Below are positions 8,039-15,790 of a DNA stretch of 64,000 nucleotides, piece by piece (position 1 is the stretch's first letter; each line of letters begins with the position of its first letter). Source of the stretch: Streptomyces sp. R302 (GTDB lineage Bacteria > Actinomycetota > Actinomycetes > Streptomycetales > Streptomycetaceae); assembly GCF_012927245.1 (NCBI RefSeq), contig NZ_JABBGE010000007.1, positions 248,001 through 312,000 on the forward strand, written 5' to 3'. The position numbers and the translations under genes are program-made. The notes under the pieces were generated by a model that saw only the letters and a list, made by a program, of their open reading frames with translations, was not told where the DNA came from and ran no database searches.

Positions 8039-9724
8039 TCAGGAGACGAGGCGGGTCTCCACCTCCCTCAGCTTCACGGTGCACAGTCCGCCGCGCTCCG
8101 CCTTCACGTCGGTGACCTCCAGCTGGGTACCGGGGGCCAGGATGTACTCCTCCTCGCCGGTGAAGGCGGAGAAGCTGCGGATGCCGACGGCGCGGGCCGG
8201 GGTCACCTCGAACAGGGTCCGCTTGCCTCGGCTGCCGAGGAACGAGCGGGCGACGCCGAGCTCGGAGGTGCATGAGGAGACGCCCCACCAGGTGACCGTC
8301 TCCCCCAGGGGGTACTGGGCCCGCAGGTCGAGGGCGACGCCGCGCCACAGGGGCTCGGTGCGGGCGGGGAGCGACTCCACCGCCGAGAAGAGCAGCCGCA
8401 GGTAGGGGAGGTACGGCACGACACGGTGGCGGTCCGGGGAGCGGAGGACGGCGTTGATGTTCCGGTAGAAGCCGGACTCGCAGGTGTAGAGGTGGAGCGC
8501 GGCGATCGCGTCGGCGGAGAGTCCGGCGCCGGCCTTCTCGTCGGCCCGCCGCTTGCCGAACTCGCGGGAGCGGTCGATGTGTCCGGCGAGGCCGCGCAGC
8601 ACCCGGGCGACCGGGGCGACGGCGTCCTCGAACGGCATCAGCTCGGTGTCGAACACGCCGGTGAGCGGGGGCAGGACGTGGCCCTCGTCGCGGACGCTGG
8701 TGAGCCGCTCCAGATAGAGCTGGTGGAGCTCCATCGTCGAGGCGATGAAGGCACCCATGCGGGCGGCGACGTCGCTGTCCGGGCCGGTTCCGCCGCCGGC
8801 GCCCGGCGTCGCGGAGCTCGTACCGGTGGCGGAGCCCATACCGGTGGCCGCGCCGGCCGGGGGCCGGTCCCAGCCCTTGCTCGGCAGCCAGTCGACGGGG
8901 GCGGCGCCGAGGGACATCAGGGCGTCGTTCACGGTGGCGAGGTGGTCGCCGTCGCAGAACAGGTCGCCCTGTGCGGCTGGGTTGGCGTGGTCGATGTGGC
9001 GGACCTCGACGCCCGGGTAGTTCTTCTCCAGGCGCTGCACGGTCTTCTTGAGGCTGCGGGCGTGGGCGCCCCACCAGGCGAAGACGACGCCCCGGTCCTC
9101 CGGGTCCTCCGCCTCCTGCTTGGCGCGGAGGATCTCCTCGACGATCCGCTCGGCGACGGGCCGCCAGAACGCGGTGTGCCGGTCGGTGGCCAGAGCGCCG
9201 TCGGCGCTGGCGGTCAGCGAGGCGTTCAGGAGCAGGACGCCCTGGGTGAGCATCGCCTGGAACCACTCGGGCGGCTGGACGGTCTCGCGGTCCTTCAGCA
9301 GGGCGCGGATGTCCTTGATGGGGGTCTTCTTGACGATGCCGTACTTCCACATGGCCGCCGCCTTGATGAGGCAGCGGATGCTGACAACCCGTCCGAACTG
9401 GCTGTCCTTCCAGTCGTTGAAGGTGTTGTCGAACATGGCGATGCCGGTGGCGCTCTCCGGCCGCGGGTAGGGGTTCTGGCCGAAGACGACGACCTTCCAC
9501 TTGTGCGGCGGGTGCGGCTTGAGCGCCTGGAAGGTGAGCTCGCGGACGGGTACCACCTGCGGGCTGCGGCCGGGGCCGATGAACCGGTCGGCCTCCGCAC
9601 GGGCCTCGATGACGGGCTTGAGGACGGGCAGCCAGGGCTCGCCGCCGGTGAACAGCTCGGCGAGGGCGAGCGGGTCGTTCGGGTCGGGCTGCGGCGAGGG
9701 CGCGGCGGCGGCGGTGTCGCTCAT
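8039..9724 (-). CDS. Fusion of uracil-DNA-glycosylase-like domain and R-S-ExE ADP-ribosyltransferase
   Basis: 561 residues. Residues about 50-280 match the family 1 UNG fold: VVVFGQNPYPRPESATGIAM (motif GQDPYH has become GQNPYP, residues 82-87), GVLLLNASLTASADG, GVVFAWWGAHARSLKKTVQ, and HANPAAQGD in place of HPSPLS. After a Gly/Ser/Thr linker, residues about 350-555 form an arginine-type ADP-ribosyltransferase: Arg461 (LWRGVALDL), the SSCTS strand at 483-487 and FTGEEEYILAPGTQ with Glu524/526. So an NAD-dependent transferase is joined to a DNA-base-binding module. ATG 9724 has GGGAG upstream; a longer GTG start at 9967 would overlap the macrodomain gene. Target and in vivo role unknown. Confidence 0.85.
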   Translation of the reverse strand: MSDTAAAAPSPQPDPNDPLALAELFTGGEPWLPVLKPVIEARAEADRFIGPGRSPQVVPVRELTFQALKPHPPHKWKVVVFGQNPYPRPESATGIAMFDNTFNDWKDSQFGRVVSIRCLIKAAAMWKYGIVKKTPIKDIRALLKDRETVQPPEWFQAMLTQGVLLLNASLTASADGALATDRHTAFWRPVAERIVEEILRAKQEAEDPEDRGVVFAWWGAHARSLKKTVQRLEKNYPGVEVRHIDHANPAAQGDLFCDGDHLATVNDALMSLGAAPVDWLPSKGWDRPPAGAATGMGSATGTSSATPGAGGGTGPDSDVAARMGAFIASTMELHQLYLERLTSVRDEGHVLPPLTGVFDTELMPFEDAVAPVARVLRGLAGHIDRSREFGKRRADEKAGAGLSADAIAALHLYTCESGFYRNINAVLRSPDRHRVVPYLPYLRLLFSAVESLPARTEPLWRGVALDLRAQYPLGETVTWWGVSSCTSELGVARSFLGSRGKRTLFEVTPARAVGIRSFSAFTGEEEYILAPGTQLEVTDVKAERGGLCTVKLREVETRLVS

Positions 9725-9797
9725 GGCGGCGGAACTCCCGGTGGTCGTACCTGCGGGGTGGGCGGCGGTGGGGGTGGCGGTGGCCGGCTGGGCGCCG

Positions 9798-10658
9798 TCA
9801 GCGGTGGAAGGGGTGCCCTGCGGCGAGGTCACCTTTGACGACGGCGCCTTTGGCAGCGGCTCCTTTGGCGACTGCCCCTTTGCCGGCGGCTTCTTTGGCG
9901 ACTCCCCCTTTGCCGGCGGCTCCTTTGGCGAGTGCTCCTTTGGCAGCGGCCGCTCCTCCCGCCGCACCCGTGAGCGGGGGCGCGTACTCCTCCGGTGTGC
10001 CGCCCGGCGGAACGATCCGTACCCGGGTCGTGGGCGAGGCCTGGTCGATGCCGGCGAGCTGGGCGGTGATGGTGGCGCGCAGCTCGTCGTCGTCCTGGAA
10101 CCAGTGGTCGTGGAAGAGGGTGTAGCCGGTCCACATCAGGTTGGCGCACACCCGGGCGGGGACGCGGCCGGTGCGGGCTCCCATCCCGACCAGGGCGACC
10201 GAGCGGATGCTGCCGGGCGCCTTGCGGTTCTGCCGGTGGACGGCCTGGAAGGCGGCGGCGCAGGCCATGGCGACGTTCAGCGTCTCGCTCACGTTCTGCG
10301 ACGAGGCGACCATGGTCGGCGTCGAGATGACGAAGCGCGGGACGGTCGCCCCCGAGGGGACGCACACCGCGCTGCCGACCGGCATGCTGCCGTCGAAGCG
10401 GTCGGCGATCGCCTTGCGGACCCTCAGCTGGATACCCGCGCCCAGGTGGCGCTTGATGACGGCGTCGACGCCGCCGTCCATGCTGCCCGCCGCGTTCGTC
10501 GGCGTGACCCAGGCGTCCACGTCCTCGTCGAGGATGGAACCCCGGCGGATCTCGATGCCGGGAACGTCGGCGAAGGCGGCGCGCCAGGCCTGCACCACCC
10601 CCGCGTTGACATCCGTCAGCACCACCCGCAGCGCGGTGTCCACACAGCCGTCGGTCAT
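9798..10658 (-). CDS. Macrodomain protein with lysine-rich pentapeptide tail
   Basis: 286 residues. Residues about 8-225 form a macrodomain (ADP-ribose binding or hydrolysis): VDAWVTPTNAAGSMDGGVDA corresponds to the NAAN...GGVD signature, then MPVGSAVCVPSG, VISTPTM and VALVGMGARTGRVP. The last 50 residues are repeats of x-Lys-Gly-Ala-x, reminiscent of nucleic-acid-binding tails of HU or H1-like proteins. AGGGGG precedes ATG 10658. It is 73 bp upstream of the UDG-ADP-ribosyltransferase gene and almost certainly co-transcribed, so it could reverse or read that enzyme's modification, like DarG with DarT. Confidence 0.85.
   Translation of the reverse strand: MTDGCVDTALRVVLTDVNAGVVQAWRAAFADVPGIEIRRGSILDEDVDAWVTPTNAAGSMDGGVDAVIKRHLGAGIQLRVRKAIADRFDGSMPVGSAVCVPSGATVPRFVISTPTMVASSQNVSETLNVAMACAAAFQAVHRQNRKAPGSIRSVALVGMGARTGRVPARVCANLMWTGYTLFHDHWFQDDDELRATITAQLAGIDQASPTTRVRIVPPGGTPEEYAPPLTGAAGGAAAAKGALAKGAAGKGGVAKEAAGKGAVAKGAAAKGAVVKGDLAAGHPFHR
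9837..9944 (-). repeat. 15-bp tandem repeat encoding Lys-rich tail
   Basis: About seven degenerate copies of a 15-bp unit containing GCCAAAGG (minus strand). In the macrodomain frame it reads A-K-G-A-x pentapeptides. The next frame, open back to 9967, also reads Lys- and Pro-rich, so an N-terminally extended UDG fusion would gain a similar basic tail. Confidence 0.8.
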
Positions 10659-10886
10659 CGAAGCCCCCTGTCGGAACGGTGTCGTGCGACTCTCTCGCAA
10701 CACCTCCGAAGCTAGTGGGCACCACTGACAACGCCGTTCGGGGCCTATGCCCGAGGCATCGTCTTCCGGCGAAAGCCCTCTGCCCTCGGCGTCTTTGGTG
10801 TCTAGTGGACCTCGTCCGTGAGCACCACCCGGCCGTGGGGGTCTGCCGCCGGTCCGGGATGTCCAGAACTGAGGGAGCACGTACTG
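10659..10886. promoter_or_regulatory. Divergent promoter region, macrodomain unit versus roadblock gene
   Basis: This 228-bp spacer contains the dyad AGTGG-GCA-CCACT (10714-10726). It must carry promoters for the macrodomain/ADP-ribosyltransferase unit and probably for the roadblock gene. No clear -35/-10 pair is claimed. Confidence 0.4.
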
Positions 10887-11261
10887 ATGGTGAGTGTGGA
10901 AACGTCTCTGAAGGAGGCGATGACCTCCATCGAGGGGAGCGTGGGGGCGGCGCTGGTCGACTACACGAGCGGCATGGCGCTCGGCACGCTCGGCGGGGGC
11001 AAGGACCTCGACCTGACCGTGGCGGCGGCCGGCAACACCGACGTCGTCCGGGCGAAGCTGCGGGCGATGGAGATGCTGGGCATCGAGGACGGCATCGAGG
11101 ACGTCCTGATCACCCTCGACACCCAGTACCACCTCATCCGGCTGCTCAAGGGCCGGGGCGGCAACGGCCTGTTCCTGTACATCGTCCTGGACAAGAACCG
11201 CGCGAATCTGGCCATGGCACGGCACCAGCTGAAGCGCATCGAGGCGGAGCTGGAGCTGTAA
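10887..11261 (+). CDS. Roadblock/LC7-like protein
   Basis: A 124-residue protein with the alternating helix-strand pattern of roadblock/LC7 proteins: VSVETSLKEAMTSIEGSVGA, AALVDYTSGMALGTLGG, then IEDVLITLDTQYHLIRLLKG and NGLFLYIVLDKNRANLAMA. Such proteins regulate Ras-like or Mgl-type GTPases, and in Streptomyces occur in conservons with histidine kinase and GTPase genes. Those partners are absent here, so this is an orphan member. GAGGGAG lies upstream of ATG 10887. Divergent from the macrodomain unit. Confidence 0.8.
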   Translation: MVSVETSLKEAMTSIEGSVGAALVDYTSGMALGTLGGGKDLDLTVAAAGNTDVVRAKLRAMEMLGIEDGIEDVLITLDTQYHLIRLLKGRGGNGLFLYIVLDKNRANLAMARHQLKRIEAELEL

Positions 11262-11293
11262 CCGTCCCCCTGACTCCCGGCTCCGCACGCCCA

Positions 11294-11317
11294 CGACTTG
11301 AAGAAGTCTTCAAGTCG
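11294..11317. promoter_or_regulatory. 11-bp inverted repeat, probable ArsR-type operator
   Basis: CGACTTGAAGA and TCTTCAAGTCG form perfect 11-bp arms separated by AG. The 2-bp spacer and TTGAA half-sites resemble ArsR/SmtB operators. It lies between the roadblock gene and the ArsR gene, about 100 bp before the latter. A hairpin terminator for the roadblock gene is possible, but no T-run follows. Confidence 0.6.
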
Positions 11318-11414
11318 ACACATCCGAAAGTGACGCAGTCGAGGGCGTGCGGACGCCGGGACACGGGAGGATGGGCCCGTCAGCACAGGTCAGAACGTCG
11401 GGGAGAGTCGTCGC

Positions 11415-11774
11415 ATGCAGGTGCCGCTGTACCAGGCCAAGGCGGAGTTCTTCCGCATGCTCGGGCATCCGGTCCGGATCCGCGTCCTGGAACTGCTCAA
11501 GGACGGCCCTGTTCCCGTGCGCGAGCTCCTCAAGGACATCGACGTCGAGCCGTCCAACCTCAGCCAGCAGCTGGCCGTCCTGCGCCGCTCGGGCATCGTG
11601 GTCTCCGTCCGCGACGGCTCCACCGTCAGCTACGCACTCGCCGGCGGCGACGTCGCCGACCTCCTCAAGGCCGCCCGCCGCATCCTCACCGAACTGCTCG
11701 TCGGCCAGAGCGAACTCCTCGCCGAACTCCGCCACGCCGAGAGTGCCACCGCCCCGCCCCCACGGCGCGGCTGA
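11415..11774 (+). CDS. ArsR/SmtB family transcriptional regulator
   Basis: 119 residues. The winged helix-turn-helix is clear: AEFFRMLGHPVRIRVLELLK, then VRELLKDIDVEPSNLSQQLA and VLRRSGIVVSVRDGSTVSYAL. No CxC metal motif is present in the alpha3 position, so the inducer is not obviously a metal. A C-terminal helix (LLKAARRILTELL) would serve dimerisation. A candidate operator dyad lies upstream at 11294, suggesting autoregulation. No transporter partner is adjacent. Confidence 0.88.
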   Translation: MQVPLYQAKAEFFRMLGHPVRIRVLELLKDGPVPVRELLKDIDVEPSNLSQQLAVLRRSGIVVSVRDGSTVSYALAGGDVADLLKAARRILTELLVGQSELLAELRHAESATAPPPRRG

Positions 11775-11810
11775 ACGGACCCGGCGATCCCGCCGCCGCG
11801 CCCACCGACG

Positions 11811-12911
11811 TCAGCCCTCCGCGGCCACGTCGAGGACCCGCCCGTCCACGGCCCCGATCAGCACCCTCCCCGCCCCGGCGCGGACGAGCGAGAGCGGTAC
11901 GACGGCCCGCCCGCCGAGCTCCAGCCGGTGCCGCCACCGCACTCCTCCGTCTTGGGTGCGCAGCGCCACGAGCTCGCCCGAGCCGAAGGCGCCGTAGACC
12001 GTGTCCTCGTCCCCGGCCAGGGCGGTGACGGGGGCATCGGCGTCGAAGAGCCAGTGCACGGCTCCGTCCTCAAGGCTCCACCTGGCCACGAAGGATGGAG
12101 GCGCAGGCCGCGCCCCGCGTCCCAGTCACGGGGGAACAGCTGCCGTACGGTGGGGGCGCCGTCGGGGCCGGACGGATCGACGGCCACCACCCACTGGTCG
12201 TTCCACGGCTCACCCAACGCACCCTGGAGCGCGATCAGTTGCCGTGCGTGGCGGACGGGGAGGGCGTTGTCGACGGCGTCGAAGGCTCCCACCGACGCGT
12301 ACGACTCCGGAGCCGTACGCGTCGGGCCGGTCAGCGCGGCCGGCTCCGGGGCGCGCCTGTCGCCGCTCGCGGGGCGGGGCAGCAGCCAGCCGTCGTCGGG
12401 AGCCCTCAGGGCCGTACGGAATCCGGGATGCAGGAGGTCGAGCACCGTTCCCTCCGGGAGGGAGGGTCTCGCCGCGCAAGGCGGTACGACGACCTGCTCC
12501 CGACCCGCCCAGCGCACGCGCCGACGCTCCACGTTCACCCAGGCCTCGCGCTCGCCGTCCCTCACGACGAGCTGTCGGCCGCCCTCGTCGTCCGGAACGC
12601 GCCAGTGGGGTCGCTAGTCCGGCAGCCACGCCTCGGCGAGTACTCCGTCCAGACAGGCCACGACCCGCCCGTCCCGCAGGCCGTGGACGTCCCAGACCCG
12701 ACGACGCGGCTCCCAGTCGGGCTCCCCGTGGGACGTCGCTCCGGTCGACGGCCTCGACGACGGCTTCGTAGCACCTCGCGCCGTCCCTGAAGGGCCCGAG
12801 GCCACCCGGCCGGACCCGAGATCGATCAGCAGCTCGCCGTCGTAGAACCACCCTCCGTCGAACGATCCGGCCGCGCTTCTCGCCGACGGTCACCGCCGAG
12901 GGCACGCCCAC
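11811..12911 (-). pseudogene. Broken gene for a beta-propeller-like protein
   Basis: Fragments of one protein are spread over frames: SFDGGWFYDGELLIDLGSG, GPFRDGARCYEAVVEAVDRS, RVWDVHGLRDGRVVACLDGV, an in-frame TAG at 12614-12616, RPHWRVPDDEGGRQLVVRDG, then after a shift near 12092 WSLEDGAVHWLFDADAPV and LVALRTQDGGVRWRHRLELG, ending at 11811. The W-x-DG-x-V repeats suggest PQQ- or WD-like blades. At least three frameshifts and one nonsense codon are needed, and no start remains. Original function unknown. Confidence 0.7.
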
Positions 12912-13099
12912 ATCGGCGCAAGCGGTCAGGGGTGGGTTCCGGTGCTTCCGGGGTGTGGGGGATTTCTTCGGGTGTACAGCGGGAAGTCACGGGACGGTCG
13001 TGGGGTGGTGGTTCTCGGGCGCTCTTCTTGGGGCGCTCCGCGCCGGTCCGTGGCCGGCGCTCGGTTCCCGTGTCCGCTCGTCTTCCGGAGGCTTCCCCC

Positions 13100-15154
13100 A
13101 TGGCCGATCTCGATCGTCGCAGGTTTCTTCAGCTGGCGGGTGGTGCCGTCGCGTTCAGCGCGCTGTCCGAGTCCATCGCCCGGGCCGCGTCGATTCCCGC
13201 GCAGGGGTCCACCGGCACCCTTCAGGACGTCGAGCACATCGTCGTACTGATGCAGGAGAATCGTTCCTTCGATCATTACTTCGGGGCGATGAAGGGGGTG
13301 CGCGGGTTCGGCGACCCGCGGCCGGTGACGCTGCCGAGCGGGAAGTCGGTGTGGAACCAAGCCGACGGAAAGAAGGTGACGCTGCCGTTCCGTCCGGAGA
13401 GCGCGAAGCTGGGGATGGAGTTCCTCCAGGGGCTCAACCACGACTGGGCGGGTGGCCAGAAGGCGTTCAACAACGGGCGCTACGACCAGTGGATTCCGGC
13501 CAAGACCAAGGCGACGATGGCGCACCTGACCCGGGAGGACATCCCCTTCCACTACGCGCTCGCCGACGCGTTCACCATCTGCGACGCGTACCACTGCTCG
13601 TTCATCGGCTCGACCGACCCGAACCGCTACTACCTGTGGTCGGGGCACACCGGCAACGACGGCACCGGCGGCGGGCCGGTGCTCAACAACGCCGAGGCCG
13701 GGTACGGGTGGAAGACGTATCCCGAGCGCCTGGAGGCGGCCGGGGTCTCCTGGCGGATCTACCAGGACATCGGCGACGGGCTCAACGCGGCCGGCTCCTG
13801 GGGCTGGATCAACGACGCGTACCGGGGTAACTACGGCGACAACTCGCTGCTCTACTTCAACAGTTACCGGAACGCGCAGCCTGGCAGCCCCCTGTACGAG
13901 AAGGCGCGGACGGGGACCAACGCCAAGGCGGGAGAAGGGTACTTCGACCGGCTGCGCGCCGACGTGCAGGGCGGGCGACTGCCGCAGGTCTCCTGGATCG
14001 CCGCCCCCGAGGCCTTCTCCGAGCACTCCAACTGGCCCTCGAACTACGGCGCCTGGTACATCGCCCAGGTTCTGGACGCGCTGACCTCGAACCCGGACGT
14101 GTGGGCGCGTACGGCGCTGTTCATCACCTACGACGAGAACGACGGCTTCTTCGACCACGTCGTCCCGCCGTACGTCCCGGCCTCGGCGGCGCAGGGCCTG
14201 TCGACCACGCCGACCGCCCTGGACCACTTCCCCGGGAAGACGGGGTACGTCGCCGGGCCCTACGGCCTCGGCCCCCGTGTCCCCATGATCGTCGTCTCCC
14301 CATGGTCCACCGGCGGCTACACCTGCTCCGAGACCTTCGACCACACCTCGGTCATCCGCTTCATCGAGCGCCGCTTCGGCGTCCAGGAACCGCAGATCTC
14401 GCCCTGGCGGCGGGCCGTCTGCGGCGACCTGACCTCGGCCTTCGACTTCGGCCGCGCCCAGCCGCAGCCGGCCGCGCTGCCGTCCACGGCCGGCTACTAC
14501 CCGCCGGACCGCGACCGCCACCCGGACTTCCTCGCCACCGCGCCGGCCGTGGGGACGATGCCGCGTCAGGAGCCCGGGGCGAAGCCGACGCGTCCGCTGG
14601 CGTACGCCCCGTATGTCGACGGCTCCGCCGACACGACGGCCGGCACCTTCCGCCTCGCCTTCAGCGGCGGCCCGTCCGCCGGCGCCCAGTTCTACGTGAC
14701 GTCCGCGAACCGCACCGACGCGCCCTGGACGTACACGACCGGCGCGGGCGCGTCGATCGCGGACACCTGGAACACCAAGTACTCCAAGGGCACCACCGAC
14801 CTCACCGTGCACGGCCCCAACGGCTTCCTGCGCCGCTTCCGCTCGCCGGGGAAGACGGCCGTCCCGGAGGTCACCGCCCGCCACGACGCCGCCACCGGCT
14901 CCCTGCGCCTCACCTTCACCAACGCCGGCGCCGACACGACGGTGACCCTCGTCAACGCCTACGCGGGCGGCCCGCAGACGCTGACGGTGGCCCGCGGCGC
15001 GACCGTCACCCACACCGTGCCGCTCGCCGACTCCGGCCGGTGGTACGACGTCACGGTCACCTCGGCCGCCCACGCCGACTACGTCCGCCGCCTGGCCGGG
15101 CACGTGGAGACGGGCGCGGAGGGTGTGACGGACCCGGGCATCCTCACGTACTGA
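13100..15154 (+). CDS. Tat-exported phosphocholine-specific phospholipase C
   Basis: 684 residues. A twin-arginine signal DRRRFLQLAGGAVAFSALSE opens the protein. The phosphoesterase domain follows, with the metal-site signature QENRSFDHYFGAMKGVRGF near residue 50 and TYDENDGFFDHVVPP and FDHTSVIRFIERRFG later. Two C-terminal DUF756 beta domains cover about 510-680. It would hydrolyse phosphatidylcholine or sphingomyelin outside the cell. Its size and layout match the PlcC/PlcH-type acid-phosphatase-like family. GGAGG lies 9 nt before ATG 13100. Confidence 0.9.
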   Translation: MADLDRRRFLQLAGGAVAFSALSESIARAASIPAQGSTGTLQDVEHIVVLMQENRSFDHYFGAMKGVRGFGDPRPVTLPSGKSVWNQADGKKVTLPFRPESAKLGMEFLQGLNHDWAGGQKAFNNGRYDQWIPAKTKATMAHLTREDIPFHYALADAFTICDAYHCSFIGSTDPNRYYLWSGHTGNDGTGGGPVLNNAEAGYGWKTYPERLEAAGVSWRIYQDIGDGLNAAGSWGWINDAYRGNYGDNSLLYFNSYRNAQPGSPLYEKARTGTNAKAGEGYFDRLRADVQGGRLPQVSWIAAPEAFSEHSNWPSNYGAWYIAQVLDALTSNPDVWARTALFITYDENDGFFDHVVPPYVPASAAQGLSTTPTALDHFPGKTGYVAGPYGLGPRVPMIVVSPWSTGGYTCSETFDHTSVIRFIERRFGVQEPQISPWRRAVCGDLTSAFDFGRAQPQPAALPSTAGYYPPDRDRHPDFLATAPAVGTMPRQEPGAKPTRPLAYAPYVDGSADTTAGTFRLAFSGGPSAGAQFYVTSANRTDAPWTYTTGAGASIADTWNTKYSKGTTDLTVHGPNGFLRRFRSPGKTAVPEVTARHDAATGSLRLTFTNAGADTTVTLVNAYAGGPQTLTVARGATVTHTVPLADSGRWYDVTVTSAAHADYVRRLAGHVETGAEGVTDPGILTY

Positions 15155-15211
15155 CTCGCCCGGGGGGGGCGGCACGCGCGCGTCACGGCGTGTGCCGCCC
15201 CCGTGGGGGTG

Positions 15212-15763
15212 TCAGTGGCCGAGGGCGTCGACGCCCGCCTGGGCGAACTCCTCGTCGAGGAGACCGCTGGGCGCGCCGGCGACGCCGATGCGGATGGCCG
15301 ATGCCTATGCCTATGCCTATGCCTATGCCTATGCCTATGCCGGCGAGCGTCGGGCTCTGTTCGACGCGGCCGACGAGGACCGACGTCGGGGCGTTGAACG
15401 ACGCCGCCGTGTACGCCTTCCGGTGCGCGGACTCGTACGTGTGGGATGCCGCGCCGTCGCCGCGCAGGACGACGAACGCGTTGCCGCTGCGGTCCAGGAC
15501 GGTGACGGCCGCCGCCAGCGCGGCGCGCGCGGCCTTCTCGGCGGCCCGCTCCGTCAGGTGCGCGGTCGTGACCACGTTCTGGGGTGCGACGCCGCCGACC
15601 GGCAGGGGGCGTCGGCCGTCGCCGGCGCGGGGACGGCCAGGCCGAGGCCCCGGCCGATCGCCATCAAGGTGCCGCAGGCCGCGACGCGTACACCCGGCGT
15701 GGATCTCTCCACGGACACTCCCGGCCCGGTCGCGGCGGCCTGCGGGGCGCGGGCCACCGACAC
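15212..15763 (-). pseudogene. Broken HbpS/GlcG-like secreted heme-binding protein
   Basis: The pieces resemble HbpS: a signal-like AIGRGLGLAVPAPATADAP in one frame, then GVAPQNVVTTAHLTERAAEK, LDRSGNAFVVLRGDG, HRKAYTAASFNAPTSVLVGR and EQSPTLAG in a second, and IGVAGAPSGLLDEEFAQAG ending at 15212 in a third. The stretch normally linking PTL to IGVAG is replaced by a hexanucleotide repeat coding (Gly-Ile)n. About 10 residues before VTVLDRSG also appear missing. No senS/senR genes are adjacent. The comparison with HbpS is from memory. Confidence 0.7.
15301..15341. repeat. ATGCCT hexanucleotide microsatellite
   Basis: About 6.8 uninterrupted copies of ATGCCT, in DNA otherwise poor in A and T. It lies inside the broken HbpS-like gene and reads Gly-Ile repeats on the minus strand. 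Slippage in 6-bp steps would not change frame, so a separate indel must explain the frame switch. Confidence 0.95.
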
Positions 15764-15790
15764 TGCCCGCCCGGCCGGGGTGGGGGTGGG

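Noticed and set aside
9725..9967. N-terminal extension of the UDG fusion from GTG 9967
   Set aside because: Not chosen as the start because no ribosome binding site precedes it and ATG 9724 has one; kept as a finding because the frame is open and basic.
15301..15341. Hexanucleotide array as a CRISPR or origin element
   Set aside because: The unit is 6 bp with no spacers, and there are no DnaA boxes or cas genes nearby.
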